Counted from the stretch's first letter, positions 9,531 through 18,431 are shown. The stretch is 64,000 nt of DNA from Bacteroidales bacterium (GCA_022783865.1 JALFYY010000023.1:20749-84748); one strand, 5' to 3'. Notes: generated by a model from the letters alone, not told the origin. Numbers and translations are program-made.

Positions 9531-9612
9531 CTTACACAAGCTATTGATGTGTAAGCGATTGGTATTCCCAACTCCCCTATTCCAACGAACTTTTCTCCTA
9601 TCCCATTAGGAG
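9531..9612 (-). promoter_or_regulatory. Two hairpins in the susC leader
   Basis: CTTACACA (9531-9538) pairs with TGTGTAAG (9548-9555), giving an 8-bp stem with a 9-base loop. CTCCTA (9595-9600) pairs with TAGGAG (9607-9612), giving a 6-bp stem with a 6-base loop. Both lie between dyads A and B, inside the predicted 5' untranslated region of susC. They may affect RNA folding or stability. Nothing indicates a known riboswitch. Confidence 0.4.
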
Positions 9613-9621
9613 TCTCGTAAT

Positions 9622-9655
9622 TGGTAGACAAAAAACGGTCGTTTTTTATGTACCA
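9622..9655. promoter_or_regulatory. Dyad B upstream of susC (candidate operator)
   Basis: A complete interrupted palindrome: TGGTA-N3-AAAAAACG, centre GT, CGTTTTTT-N3-TACCA. Both arms match over 13 positions. It lies about 37 bases downstream of the -7 box of the susC promoter on the minus strand, so a bound protein could block or aid early transcription. Together with dyad A it forms the only such pair seen in the window. Confidence 0.55.
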
Positions 9656-9691
9656 CGAGGTATGCACCATTGTGTGTTTTCCAATCGGTTG

Positions 9692-9722
9692 CAAAGATAA
9701 GAAAGAATCTGAAATGAGCAAA
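9692..9722 (-). promoter_or_regulatory. Promoter of the susC operon
   Basis: On the minus strand, TTTG (9722-9719), 19 bases, then TATCTTTG (9699-9692). This is an exact match to the Bacteroidota housekeeping consensus TTTG-N19-21-TAnnTTTG. The predicted transcription start is near 9685, giving a leader of about 330 bases before susC. Confidence 0.75.
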
Positions 9723-9785
9723 AGCTTTTGAGATACACAAACATACACTTACGCACACAACACGTCCCCAAAGCACTACGCACAC

Positions 9786-9815
9786 AAAAGCATAACTAAT
9801 TATTTTAGTTATGCT
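9786..9815 (-). terminator. Terminator of the regulator gene
   Basis: AGCATAACTA, a 7-base loop and TAGTTATGCT form a perfect 10-bp stem, followed by TTTT on the minus strand. It stands about 70 bases after the regulator stop codon and upstream of the susC promoter, so it separates the two transcription units. Confidence 0.65.
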
Positions 9816-9883
9816 TACGATTTTCAGTCGCTACACAAATGCAGTATCATCAACAAGTAGCGACGAGTGAAATTGTGTAGTAG

Positions 9884-12802
9884 TTATTCTGCAGGACTAT
9901 CTTCCTCGATAATCTCCGTAAAACAGGTACGCAGATTAGCTTGTGCATCAAGCCCCATCTTACGACGAAGGCGATAGCGCATCATCTCCACACCACGGGT
10001 AGAAAGATTCATAAGCGGAGCAATTTCTTTGGTAAGAAGCCCCATGTGGATATATACGCAGAGCTTGCGCTCTTCTTTGGTCATCCACGGGAAACGGGTA
10101 GAGAGTTTCTTAAGAAAGCGATCGTTGACGATATCGAAATTCTCTTCGAAGCGTTGCCAATCGATTTCGTTATCCTGGTTGCGAGAAAGCTTTGCCTGCA
10201 ACTGTTGCAACTTATCGGAAGCCCGACGGACATCGTTGGTCTTGAGACAATCCGCCACTTTGCGTACTTCTTCCTGTATGCCGGCAATGAGTTCGTTACG
10301 GTTGACTTTCGTAAGGAGAAGATTGCTGAGTTCTTTGCTCTTGTTGCGCAATTCGTATTCAGCTTTCTCCTTTTGCAGTTGCAAAATCATGAGCTGCTGC
10401 TTATCCATCTCTTCGGACCAGTGTGCTTTCTGCTCTGCCAAACGGGCATCTTTTTCTTTGGCAATGCGCTGTTTTCCTTTGGCAGCCCAACGGACAATGC
10501 TCCATACCCCCAAAGCTATCAACAAACAAACTGCAACCCCATAAAGGATATAGGCAGTAAGCGTCCTATACCAAGGCGGAGCAATGCGAAAAGTAAAGAC
10601 AGCCGTAGTTGTCCGGTTGTAGCGAGGCGAATAGAGCGTAGTTTCCAATGTATAGTTGCCATCTTTCAACGCTGTGAAGTCACGCTTATTGCTCTCTCCC
10701 ATCACTACGAAATCTTTCTCTATAGGCAACAGGCGCGTAGCATAAACACGCCCATCGTCGAAACAACTATTGCTACCGAGTTCGAACGAGACAGAATAAG
10801 AGCCGTACGGGAGAGAGATATGCCTTTCTCCCGTTTGCCAAGCTTCGCCATAAAGGACAGTATTGCCACCGCCAAGCAAACGCATACGCCGGATATAGAT
10901 CTCGGGTTGCAAAGGCTGCGCCATTGCCGACAATGCTTCCCAGTCAACAAAATAGAACCCATGCACACCGCCTATAACGGCACAATTACCCCCTATACAA
11001 TTGAGATGGGCAAAGCCTCCTATGAAGAAGTTATCGCTATTGACTACACAAACCGCTTCTGCGGCATAGGAACGATGGTACATATCGTAGCGACGGACTT
11101 TGAGTACATTGCCCGAAAGATACCACAGGTTGTTGTATTCGTCTTTGCGCACCAAAGGATAGTGCTGCTCACCATCCAACAACCGACAAAATTCCCCAGC
11201 ACTTTCCAAGATGCCGCTTGTACCTACCATCATACAACAATCAGCGCTTGAGATGAAGATACGATTATCAATCTTCGCCATATCGAAGAAATCGTGTTGC
11301 TGATTGAAAGGGCGCACCAATTCTGCAGAAAAGTGTTCCATCGTATTATTCATTGCCAGGCGTTCGACTCCTTGCTGCGAGACTATCCATATCACTCCGG
11401 TTGCATCCACCTCGAAGTGCAAGGCAGTATCTTCAAAGCCACTGATATGCCGAACTGCCACCCAGCGTCCTGCACGTTTTTGCAACAACCATATACCGCT
11501 GTAGCTACCTGCCAACAAACAATTGTCGCTATATTGGCGTACACACCAGAAACCTTCGTCAGTACAAACGGGCACCAAGCGGGTACCTTCTACAAGAAAA
11601 AGTCCACGGTTGTGACAACAAAAGAGTGCGTCAGCTACCTCATCGAGATTCCATACCTGTCCCAAACTGCCCTCTACCAAGTGCAATGCCTGTACGTTGC
11701 GTCCGTCAGTATCGGAAGAAGCGTAGTACAAGCCCTGGTTGGTACCAAAATAGAGGGTATTGTTTCTGAGGCAGGAAGTATAGCCCGAGCCATAGTCGGT
11801 GATATTATCGTGCAAACGCCATACAGGCAAGCTGAGGCGTACAACAGAAACACCTTGGTCCAAGCCTGCCCAGAGGTTGTGCCCGTTATCGAAGATAAGA
11901 TTGAGTACGGTATTATTCTGCAAACCGTTGGCCTGATTGATATAATGGCAGACATGCCCCCTTCGGTCGGTAAGGACAATACCCTGCAAGACTGTACCGA
12001 AAGCTATGTAGCGGTCGCTTACCGCAAAAGAATAGAGTTGGTTAGAACGCAGAAAGCCATCGATTTCGGTAGGGAAAGGACGAATTTCCGTACCATCGTA
12101 GATATACATTCCCTGAAAGTCGGTACCGATAAGTACACCGTCTTCTCCCAACCGCTGTATGCCACGGATTTCCGCTCCACGCAGTCGTTCCGAACCACGC
12201 AAAGCGTCCATACGTGTGCCGGTCAGCAGAGAAACACCTTCAGCTGTAGCCACATATATACTTTCGCCAACCGATGCTATGCAGAAGATACGGGCATCGG
12301 AAGGGATAACATCGATATGTCCGGAGGACAAGCGACGGAAAATACAATTACGCGTTTGCACATACAGAATACTGTCTTTGTATATAATATTCCATATTTC
12401 TCCGAAAGTACGCCACGATTCGGGTACGCTATCGAGGAACGAACGATACTCCAACCGTCCTATCGAGTCTCCTGTGAATACGCCAAAGTCGTTGGAACCA
12501 CCCACATAGATTTCGCCTTCTGCACCTCTTGCCAAAGAACGCAAAGCAGTAGAGTTCCAAATGCCATAGGTACGCCAAGTTTCTCCGTCGTACTCCAACA
12601 AGCCATAGTTGTTCGCCGCATAAATCCAGCCATTAGACTGCTGAAGAAGTTGCCAGTTCTGCGTACCGGCAGCATAGTCCATAGGCGAATAGTTGTCAAC
12701 ACAAATCCGCCACTCGGCATTGGCTGTTCCACACCAACAGAAAAGAACCGTCACCAACAAGAGACGGCGAAGGGAAGAAGAGGTATAGATGTAGGTTTTC
12801 AT
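9884..12802 (-). CDS. SusR-like membrane-spanning regulator (Reg_prop propeller, Y_Y_Y, LuxR-type HTH)
   Basis: 972 residues. A signal sequence (about 1-29, ending TANA) is followed by a periplasmic beta-propeller of Reg_prop-like repeats to about residue 640; examples are WQLLQQSNGWIYAANNYGLL and GLQNNTVLNLIFDNGHNLWA. A Y_Y_Y-type Ig-like domain follows at about 655-720 (ISLPYGSYSVSFELGS). A single membrane helix lies near 748-770 (ILYGVAVCLLIALGVWSIV). A coiled coil (about 775-860) leads to a LuxR/GerE-type helix-turn-helix at about 897-950 (KEIAPLMNLSTRGVEMMRYR). No histidine kinase or receiver domain is present, so signal passes directly from the periplasmic sensor to the DNA-binding domain. 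Similar proteins, including SusR, control glycan loci in Bacteroidota. Its position just upstream of susC makes it the likely regulator of this glucan locus, probably binding in 9.4-9.7 kb. Confidence 0.88.
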   Translation of the reverse strand: MKTYIYTSSSLRRLLLVTVLFCWCGTANAEWRICVDNYSPMDYAAGTQNWQLLQQSNGWIYAANNYGLLEYDGETWRTYGIWNSTALRSLARGAEGEIYVGGSNDFGVFTGDSIGRLEYRSFLDSVPESWRTFGEIWNIIYKDSILYVQTRNCIFRRLSSGHIDVIPSDARIFCIASVGESIYVATAEGVSLLTGTRMDALRGSERLRGAEIRGIQRLGEDGVLIGTDFQGMYIYDGTEIRPFPTEIDGFLRSNQLYSFAVSDRYIAFGTVLQGIVLTDRRGHVCHYINQANGLQNNTVLNLIFDNGHNLWAGLDQGVSVVRLSLPVWRLHDNITDYGSGYTSCLRNNTLYFGTNQGLYYASSDTDGRNVQALHLVEGSLGQVWNLDEVADALFCCHNRGLFLVEGTRLVPVCTDEGFWCVRQYSDNCLLAGSYSGIWLLQKRAGRWVAVRHISGFEDTALHFEVDATGVIWIVSQQGVERLAMNNTMEHFSAELVRPFNQQHDFFDMAKIDNRIFISSADCCMMVGTSGILESAGEFCRLLDGEQHYPLVRKDEYNNLWYLSGNVLKVRRYDMYHRSYAAEAVCVVNSDNFFIGGFAHLNCIGGNCAVIGGVHGFYFVDWEALSAMAQPLQPEIYIRRMRLLGGGNTVLYGEAWQTGERHISLPYGSYSVSFELGSNSCFDDGRVYATRLLPIEKDFVVMGESNKRDFTALKDGNYTLETTLYSPRYNRTTTAVFTFRIAPPWYRTLTAYILYGVAVCLLIALGVWSIVRWAAKGKQRIAKEKDARLAEQKAHWSEEMDKQQLMILQLQKEKAEYELRNKSKELSNLLLTKVNRNELIAGIQEEVRKVADCLKTNDVRRASDKLQQLQAKLSRNQDNEIDWQRFEENFDIVNDRFLKKLSTRFPWMTKEERKLCVYIHMGLLTKEIAPLMNLSTRGVEMMRYRLRRKMGLDAQANLRTCFTEIIEEDSPAE

Positions 12803-12833
12803 GGCTACAACATTTCATAACTGAATAGTGTGG

Positions 12834-12864
12834 CAAAGATACGAAAAACATTTGGATTGGACAA
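12834..12864 (-). promoter_or_regulatory. Promoter of the SusR-like regulator
   Basis: On the minus strand, TTG (12864-12862), 20 bases, then TATCTTTG (12841-12834). The predicted start is near 12827, a short leader to the ATG at 12802. Confidence 0.65.
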
Positions 12865-12951
12865 TTTGACGATTTGACAATTTTACAATTGACCGAGCAA
12901 GCCTTATTTACGATTTACACTTCACGATTTACGAATGACCGAGCAAGCCCC
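12861..12951. repeat. Degenerate intergenic repeat with two GACCGAGCAAGCC copies
   Basis: Exact copies of GACCGAGCAAGCC lie at 12891-12903 and 12937-12949. They are embedded in AATTTGAC, CGATTTGAC and TTTACGATTTAC motifs. A related copy in inverse orientation is seen near 63.76-63.80 kb (AGGGCTTGCCCGGTGAAATT), and shorter echoes occur at 18.47, 18.55, 18.83 and 30.56 kb. There is no coding potential. Confidence 0.5.
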
Positions 12952-12981
12952 ATATTCAGATTTAGAATCGTATAAGAAAAA

Positions 12982-13007
12982 CAAAGGCTGTCTCCCGACA
13001 GCCTTTG
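12982..13007 (-). terminator. Terminator of the SGNH-receptor-lipoprotein operon
   Basis: CAAAGGCTGTC, loop TCCC, GACAGCCTTTG: a perfect 11-bp GC-rich stem followed on the minus strand by TTTTT. It sits 37 bases past the stop codon of the 453-residue lipoprotein gene. Confidence 0.85.
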
Positions 13008-13043
13008 TCCAAATTCTTAAAAATCTTTTAATACTATATAGCC

Positions 13044-14405
13044 TTACTCTGCGGTTTCAGGTTCGTAGAGCAAGACATTCTTTATCTCCCATGTGCCGGA
13101 GACACCTCCCGAAGTGGTATATCGGAAAGCGATATATACGGATTGACCGGCAAAAGGCGTCATATCAAGGTCACCGGAAGATTGGAATACCCAAGAACTA
13201 CCGGCAGGAACGTTGAGCGTTCCGTCGTCGTTCTTCGCCCATTCGAGAGCAGTCCACGTAGCAGTGGTTACATCGCCCTTATAGTCGGTAGAAACAAGAA
13301 CGGTAGCTTCTTCGGTGAAGTTAGCCGCTTTGTTGAAAGCCTGGTCGAAGATGAGTTTGGGTGTCTTCGCCTTTTTGAGTTTCACCATAGGCGATACGAG
13401 CCATGCTTCGCTATCGTGGCTTGCGCCGTCCTTATATGCCGATGCACACATACCATAGGATGCCGAATAGTACCATACGTAGGTCAGAGGATCAGCCAAG
13501 AGTACGTTCTGCACCACGAAAGCACCTTGTCCGTGTCCGATAAAGGGTTCGGAAAGGTATGTAGATATGTTGGCCTTCCAAGCGTCTTTCATTTCGAAGG
13601 ACATGGACTCGGCAGTGATATCATCGCGCATATTCCAACGTGTACCATCGTAGGTGAACTCTTTGATAGTTTTAGCTCCCAACCCATCCTGGAAAATAAC
13701 ACCGTATTTAGTATCTACGGCAGCATACGGGAAACGGCGAGAGAGACAGATATTGATGGTAGTAGCGGGGTCCTGAATACGGTTGGTACCGATTTCGTCG
13801 TAGTCTTGCAAAGTGAGTGCAATCGGCGTAACAAGGTCGGATACGTACGGTACGTACTGCCCGTCGAGACACTGGTAAACATAAGTGATATCATGAGAGA
13901 AGTTGACCACATATTTCCAACCTTCACGCTTGGAAGGAAGTTGTGCTTCCATAGCCGGTGCAATCTTATCAACAGAAGTGAGCGGCTCAGCAGGCGTAAA
14001 GTCGCGGATATATTTGAATTCAGCAGCATAGAGCGTCGGATCGGCAACGACACGATAAGTAACTTCGCAGATTGTACCATCGGAATACTGAGGATACTTG
14101 TTAGCCATGAATGCCGGAATAAAAAGTTCGGGGGTCACCAAAGTATCGGAGAAGTATTTGTCGGTAGAGAGTTGCTTCAGAGTACGATAAACGGAAGAGT
14201 CGTTTTCGTACTTGCCCATCGAAAGAGCCGTTTGCTCATTGGTTTTGTTGTTGGCGATAGAAGCATAGTCGGCATCGGTGAGGGTGTAGGCAAAGTTACG
14301 CGTAACGGTAATGGAAGGTTCGTAGCCGAGCTGGTGCTCCAAGAAGAAGTTCTCGCACGACATCAAACCGAAAGCCAAAGCAATTATATATAAAGTCTTT
14401 TTCAT
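13044..14405 (-). CDS. Surface lipoprotein with choice-of-anchor J-like C-terminal domain
   Basis: 453 residues. MKKTLYIIALAFGLMSC is a lipoprotein signal (C17). The N-terminal part, residues about 35-300, is not recognised. The C-terminal part, about 310-450, resembles the choice-of-anchor J / DUF5017-type beta-sandwich: EAWLVSPMVKLKKAKTPKL, ATVLVSTDYKGDV, then YIAFRYTTSGGVSGTWEIKN, ending VLLYEPE. Such domains occur on secreted Bacteroidota proteins and probably bind carbohydrate or protein ligands. It lies 47 bases downstream of the TonB-dependent receptor and is followed by a strong terminator, so it is the last gene of that operon. It may act as a receptor-associated surface binding protein in place of SusD, but sequence similarity to SusD is not visible. 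Substrate unknown. Confidence 0.7.
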   Translation of the reverse strand: MKKTLYIIALAFGLMSCENFFLEHQLGYEPSITVTRNFAYTLTDADYASIANNKTNEQTALSMGKYENDSSVYRTLKQLSTDKYFSDTLVTPELFIPAFMANKYPQYSDGTICEVTYRVVADPTLYAAEFKYIRDFTPAEPLTSVDKIAPAMEAQLPSKREGWKYVVNFSHDITYVYQCLDGQYVPYVSDLVTPIALTLQDYDEIGTNRIQDPATTINICLSRRFPYAAVDTKYGVIFQDGLGAKTIKEFTYDGTRWNMRDDITAESMSFEMKDAWKANISTYLSEPFIGHGQGAFVVQNVLLADPLTYVWYYSASYGMCASAYKDGASHDSEAWLVSPMVKLKKAKTPKLIFDQAFNKAANFTEEATVLVSTDYKGDVTTATWTALEWAKNDDGTLNVPAGSSWVFQSSGDLDMTPFAGQSVYIAFRYTTSGGVSGTWEIKNVLLYEPETAE

Positions 14406-14452
14406 TGTTTCTTAATATTTGAGGGTTTAACATGCAGCATCATTATATCGGC

Positions 14453-17215
14453 TTAGAAGTTAATCTTGAGTCGTATGTTATAGGTTCTGCCCTGCGAGAA
14501 GTAGAAATAGACATTGTCGGCATTGACCTCGGTGATGGTTTGCGAAAGCACTGTGGGGTTCCATGCCTTTTCTATATAATACTGATTGAGCAGGTTGTTG
14601 ATATTTCCGGAAAGTACAGCATCGACTTTGCCAATCTGGAAGTGATAGGAAGCACGCATATCGAGCGAACCGCCGGTAGGAATACGCCATGGCTTGAGGA
14701 GGTTCATGGTTTTGCCAATCTGGAGGTCGTTACCTGAGAAGGAATAGTAGGCGTAGTTGCGGTCGTAGAGCGTGTATTCAGCACCTATACGGAAGCCTTT
14801 GAAAGGTTTGAAGGTAATTCCGAGGTTAGCAGTAGTCTGGGCAGCACCACCTACTTCGATACCTTTCATATTGACCATTGCCCAAGCGTGATTGTCAGCC
14901 CCCGGTGTAGTGATTTCACCGTCCATAGTGAGGGCACGTCCTTGTTCGTCGTAGATATAGCCTTTGACTGAGTCGCTATCCCAACGCCAATCGCCAAGGG
15001 AGAGCATAGCACTGATTTCGAGCCACTTAGTGGGTTTTGCACGTAATTCAAGCTCTATACCCATGTGGCGTGCATTGACGCCGGTCATATTGAGGTTGTA
15101 GCGTGTCTGTGCAGGGTCGTTAAGGGTATTGGTCTTTGTCATGGTTTTATCCATCCACTCGGTGAAATATCCGTTAACGGCAATGTTCAGGTATTCGTTG
15201 TGGAAGCCGTAACCGATTTCGGCACTTGCCACCTGCTCGTTCTTCGCTTCCATATTGACTGCATTACTGGTGCTTGCCGACATGAAAGCACCTTTATCCA
15301 ACTTAGGTGCGCGGGAGATATATCCGACGTTCAAGAATACATTATTATGATTGTTGATAGCATAATTGGCACCTGCCTTGATAGTTCCGCCCAAGAAACC
15401 GAGTGTCTCGGAACGTCCGTGCTCTGCATCGTAGTAATAGTGATCTACTTTCCAATAGTGGTTGTAGTTGATCGATCCGTTCACAAACGCCGACCAGTTG
15501 TTCTGATTGTATTCGGCTTGTGCAAACACTCCTTCCTGCACCACATAGCCATCGTAGTTACGATAGCAAACATCGCCTATACCGAGTTTTTCGTTTACCC
15601 AATCAGGATTGAGGGCTGCGCTGTTGTTAAGCGGATCAACCGACGAGCGGGTTGCATCGATGTAGTAAGGACCACCCAACATATCGGAAACAACAGCGGT
15701 GTGGATACCTTTATAGTAGCGAACATCAAGACCGGCAGAGAAATCGATTACGTCAGCGAACTTATCCTGATAGGTAGAAACCAGTCCGTACCAGTTGTGG
15801 TAGTTGCGGTTCTCACAGATAACGAGTTGCGAACCATAGTACGGTTGTTCGAACTCGGGAGAAGACTCATCGTATTTGGGATTATCAGGATTGTTGATAT
15901 CATAGATAGCCCCATAGTCGAATGTACCATCCTCACGGCGGAAAGTAGTGGAAAGTACACCATAGTTGGCTCCATACGTAAGGTCGCTATATTTATACTG
16001 CGAGTTGAGTCCCGGTTCGGCAGTACGTCCGTATCCCCGACCGATAGAGGTATAAACGGTAGTGGAGAGAGAAGACTTGTAATCGATTTGCCAAACATGG
16101 TTCAAAGATATCTGTGGTTTATGATATACATTGTAGTTGGCAGAATTACGGTTGCCGTAATCATCGTAACCGTAGGTAGGATTATAACGTGAGAAGTGCA
16201 TACCGTCTTTCATGTATTGCCTTACTTTGTTCCATTCGGACATGGTGAGTGCACCACCCGAACCGGAACGCTGGTAGTGCTGTTGCGGAGCACCAAAGGC
16301 TGTGAGCGACAATTGATGGTTATCGTTAATACGTTTGGCAATATTGGCAAAGTAGTTGTATCCCACGAAATCGGTACCCTGTACGTATCCGTCACCCCAT
16401 GTGCGAGATCCGAGTACGGTGATTGCCCAGCCATTCGCCATCAAGCCGGTAGAAACGGAGAAGGATACTTTGTTGTAGCCATCGTTGCCCATTGCGTAGG
16501 AGAAAGATCCGCCTTTCTTTGCATCAATGCCTTTGGTGACGATATTGATAGTACCACCGACAGAGGGTGAGGACATTTTGGAAGCACCGAGTCCACGCTG
16601 TGTCTGCATGACAGAAGTAACATCCGCCAGACCCTGCCAGTTGGACCAATAGACCTTACCGTCTTCCATACCGTTCATAGGTACACCGTTGATAAGCATA
16701 GCGACATTGGTATTGTCGAAACCGCGCATCCAGATTTCGCTGTCGCCCCAGCTGCCGCCGTTGTTGTTGGCATGGACACCGGGAGTGTTCTTCAACACTT
16801 CGACAAACTCACCGCTACCGATACGCTCTTCTATCTCGAGAGCGGATACCTGGCTGACAGCCACAGGGGTTTTACGTTGTACTGCGATCTGACCGGTGAC
16901 GGTAACGTCGCTCAAACCGATAGCTTCGGGAGCCATCTTCAGTTCACCAAGATTGGCTTTGTCGGCTTTGACTTCGAGCATCTTGTAGCCCACGTAGGTG
17001 AGTTCCAGAACAGCATTGTCGGCAACAGCAAGCGAGAAGTTACCGTCGATGTCCGTAACAGTTCCGTTGGTAGTGCCTTTTTCTATGACACTCACGCCAA
17101 TCAGCGGGTCATTGTTGTCAGCATCGAATACCGAGCCACCGACCTTACGCCCTTGTGCCGACAGACTCATAATAGTCAGCGCACTGAACAAGAAAGAGAA
17201 GATTGTCTTCTTCAT
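14453..17215 (-). CDS. TonB-dependent outer-membrane receptor with carboxypeptidase-like N-domain
   Basis: The ATG at 17215 gives 920 residues; a TTG two codons upstream is a poorer start. The signal is MKKTIFSFLFSALTIMSLSAQ. A carboxypeptidase-D regulatory-like domain follows (DPLIGVSVIEKGTTNGTVTD, about 30-95). The plug has LKNTPGVHANNNGGSWGDSE, IWMRGFDNTNVAMLINGVPM and a TINIVTKG end. A beta-barrel with many aromatic strands ends in YNIRLKINF. It lacks the SusC-specific plug signature and is shorter than the SusC at 6.2-9.4 kb. No susD follows. Downstream is a surface lipoprotein and upstream an SGNH hydrolase, suggesting uptake of an acylated or otherwise modified ligand. No own promoter is seen in the 83-base upstream gap, so it is probably co-transcribed from 18.43 kb. 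Confidence 0.93.
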   Translation of the reverse strand: MKKTIFSFLFSALTIMSLSAQGRKVGGSVFDADNNDPLIGVSVIEKGTTNGTVTDIDGNFSLAVADNAVLELTYVGYKMLEVKADKANLGELKMAPEAIGLSDVTVTGQIAVQRKTPVAVSQVSALEIEERIGSGEFVEVLKNTPGVHANNNGGSWGDSEIWMRGFDNTNVAMLINGVPMNGMEDGKVYWSNWQGLADVTSVMQTQRGLGASKMSSPSVGGTINIVTKGIDAKKGGSFSYAMGNDGYNKVSFSVSTGLMANGWAITVLGSRTWGDGYVQGTDFVGYNYFANIAKRINDNHQLSLTAFGAPQQHYQRSGSGGALTMSEWNKVRQYMKDGMHFSRYNPTYGYDDYGNRNSANYNVYHKPQISLNHVWQIDYKSSLSTTVYTSIGRGYGRTAEPGLNSQYKYSDLTYGANYGVLSTTFRREDGTFDYGAIYDINNPDNPKYDESSPEFEQPYYGSQLVICENRNYHNWYGLVSTYQDKFADVIDFSAGLDVRYYKGIHTAVVSDMLGGPYYIDATRSSVDPLNNSAALNPDWVNEKLGIGDVCYRNYDGYVVQEGVFAQAEYNQNNWSAFVNGSINYNHYWKVDHYYYDAEHGRSETLGFLGGTIKAGANYAINNHNNVFLNVGYISRAPKLDKGAFMSASTSNAVNMEAKNEQVASAEIGYGFHNEYLNIAVNGYFTEWMDKTMTKTNTLNDPAQTRYNLNMTGVNARHMGIELELRAKPTKWLEISAMLSLGDWRWDSDSVKGYIYDEQGRALTMDGEITTPGADNHAWAMVNMKGIEVGGAAQTTANLGITFKPFKGFRIGAEYTLYDRNYAYYSFSGNDLQIGKTMNLLKPWRIPTGGSLDMRASYHFQIGKVDAVLSGNINNLLNQYYIEKAWNPTVLSQTITEVNADNVYFYFSQGRTYNIRLKINF

Positions 17216-17258
17216 AAACAAATAAGATTGATTAATTAGTATAATTATAAAGCAGTCA

Positions 17259-17291
17259 AGCCTCCCAAGCCGCCAAGCGGCAAGGAAGGCT
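17259..17291 (-). other. Intercistronic imperfect hairpin before the TonB receptor gene
   Basis: On the minus strand AGCCTTCC-TT-GCCGC pairs with GCGGC-TT-GGGAGGCT around a TTG loop, with an internal TT/TT mismatch and one C/T mismatch. No T-tract follows. It lies between the SGNH hydrolase stop and the receptor start and might limit read-through or protect mRNA. Confidence 0.4.
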
Positions 17292-17298
17292 CAACCCG

Positions 17299-18402
17299 TT
17301 ATTTAAGTTGTTTCTTCAGTATTTTCTGCAACAATTGCTCCAACTTGTCGGCATACGCCCGGAAACCTATATCGGTAAGATGGATACCATCAACTGTCCC
17401 TTCTTCGTTCTGTCCGGTAAGTCCGTCCGCCGTGACGTAATATATATTGTGCGGATTGTCTTTCTTCAAGCGCAAGTAGTTCCGATAGAAAGCTTCGTTC
17501 TTCTGCGGGAGATAGGACCGGAAGAAAGAGTCGAACTTGGCATAAGGATAAATCAAGCCTTCGACCATGACTATGGGTACACCGGGATGCGCTTGGCGGA
17601 TGGTATTGACAAAGTCGTAGGTGAGCGTGTCGCACATATCTTTGGTGCAATTGGGCACAGGGTCGATGACATAGCAAATGACGTTGTCAATGCGGTTGAT
17701 GGCACGCGCCATACAAGGGTCTTGTTTGCCTTCGCCCGAGAAGCCGAGGTTGACGCATTCGACATTGAGGTCACGCTGTATCATGCAGGTAGCAGCCATA
17801 CCGGTACGCGTAGCACATCCGCCTTGCATAATGCTGGTGCCATAGAAAACTATCTTCTTGCCGGAACGAGGTTTATCGACTTGCGGCCAAGTGATAGCGG
17901 CAGTACTGTCAACCCCTATCTCAAACCAACGGATACCATCGTACAAAGGCAGGTAAATCATATACTCGTGCATCTTTCCATCGAGGTTGGAAACATAGAT
18001 TTTGTGCTGTATGGAGTCTTTCACGGGACGTGCGGTATTGACGTATTGCCATGTACCGTCATCGCTCAGGCGGTATAAATCCGTACCTTTCGTCCCCGTG
18101 TCCGCCATGTGCATCATGTGGAAATTCCAGAGAAGGGAATAGCGGGCACCGATGGTCTTAGAGTCAGTGGCAAAACGGACAGCGATACCCGTAGAGCACT
18201 CGGAACGGCTCCAGAGGTCGGGACGCACCGAATCTTTGAGATAAGCAGGAATGCGGGTAAAGGGTGTTTGTGTATCGGCAAAGCCTTTGTTGATGAGACG
18301 GAACTGCAAAGCGTCAACATAACGAAGCGACGTCTCTTGCGCAGATGCTACTCCCCAGCCCAAAAGCAGGGGGAAAGCAAGAAGAGAAATGCACCTTTTC
18401 AT
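17299..18402 (-). CDS. Secreted SGNH-family hydrolase/esterase
   Basis: The start is set at the ATG at 18402 (367 residues), because a consensus promoter with its -7 box at 18439-18432 lies inside the longer frame that opens at a TTG at 18462. MKRCISLLAFPLLLGWGVASAQ is a signal peptide. An N-terminal beta domain (about 25-170) precedes an SGNH domain. KIVFYGTSIMQGG carries the nucleophile S in block I (GTS rather than GDS). NLGFSGEG is block II, and DGIHLTDIG near the C-terminus provides the catalytic D and H. Related proteins remove O-acetyl groups from polysaccharides, so a carbohydrate esterase role is plausible. It leads the operon with the TonB-dependent receptor. The fold is confident; the substrate is unknown. 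Confidence 0.85.
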   Translation of the reverse strand: MKRCISLLAFPLLLGWGVASAQETSLRYVDALQFRLINKGFADTQTPFTRIPAYLKDSVRPDLWSRSECSTGIAVRFATDSKTIGARYSLLWNFHMMHMADTGTKGTDLYRLSDDGTWQYVNTARPVKDSIQHKIYVSNLDGKMHEYMIYLPLYDGIRWFEIGVDSTAAITWPQVDKPRSGKKIVFYGTSIMQGGCATRTGMAATCMIQRDLNVECVNLGFSGEGKQDPCMARAINRIDNVICYVIDPVPNCTKDMCDTLTYDFVNTIRQAHPGVPIVMVEGLIYPYAKFDSFFRSYLPQKNEAFYRNYLRLKKDNPHNIYYVTADGLTGQNEEGTVDGIHLTDIGFRAYADKLEQLLQKILKKQLK

Positions 18403-18431
18403 TATAGCAAGAATACGATTGAATTGTGTTG

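Noticed and set aside
9518..9748. 76-codon minus-strand frame in the susC leader
   Set aside because: It begins upstream of the predicted transcription start and covers the promoter, so it cannot be translated from that RNA.
11294..12820. Open frame of 508 codons on the plus strand
   Set aside because: It lies opposite the SusR-like regulator, has no family features, and no promoter points into it.
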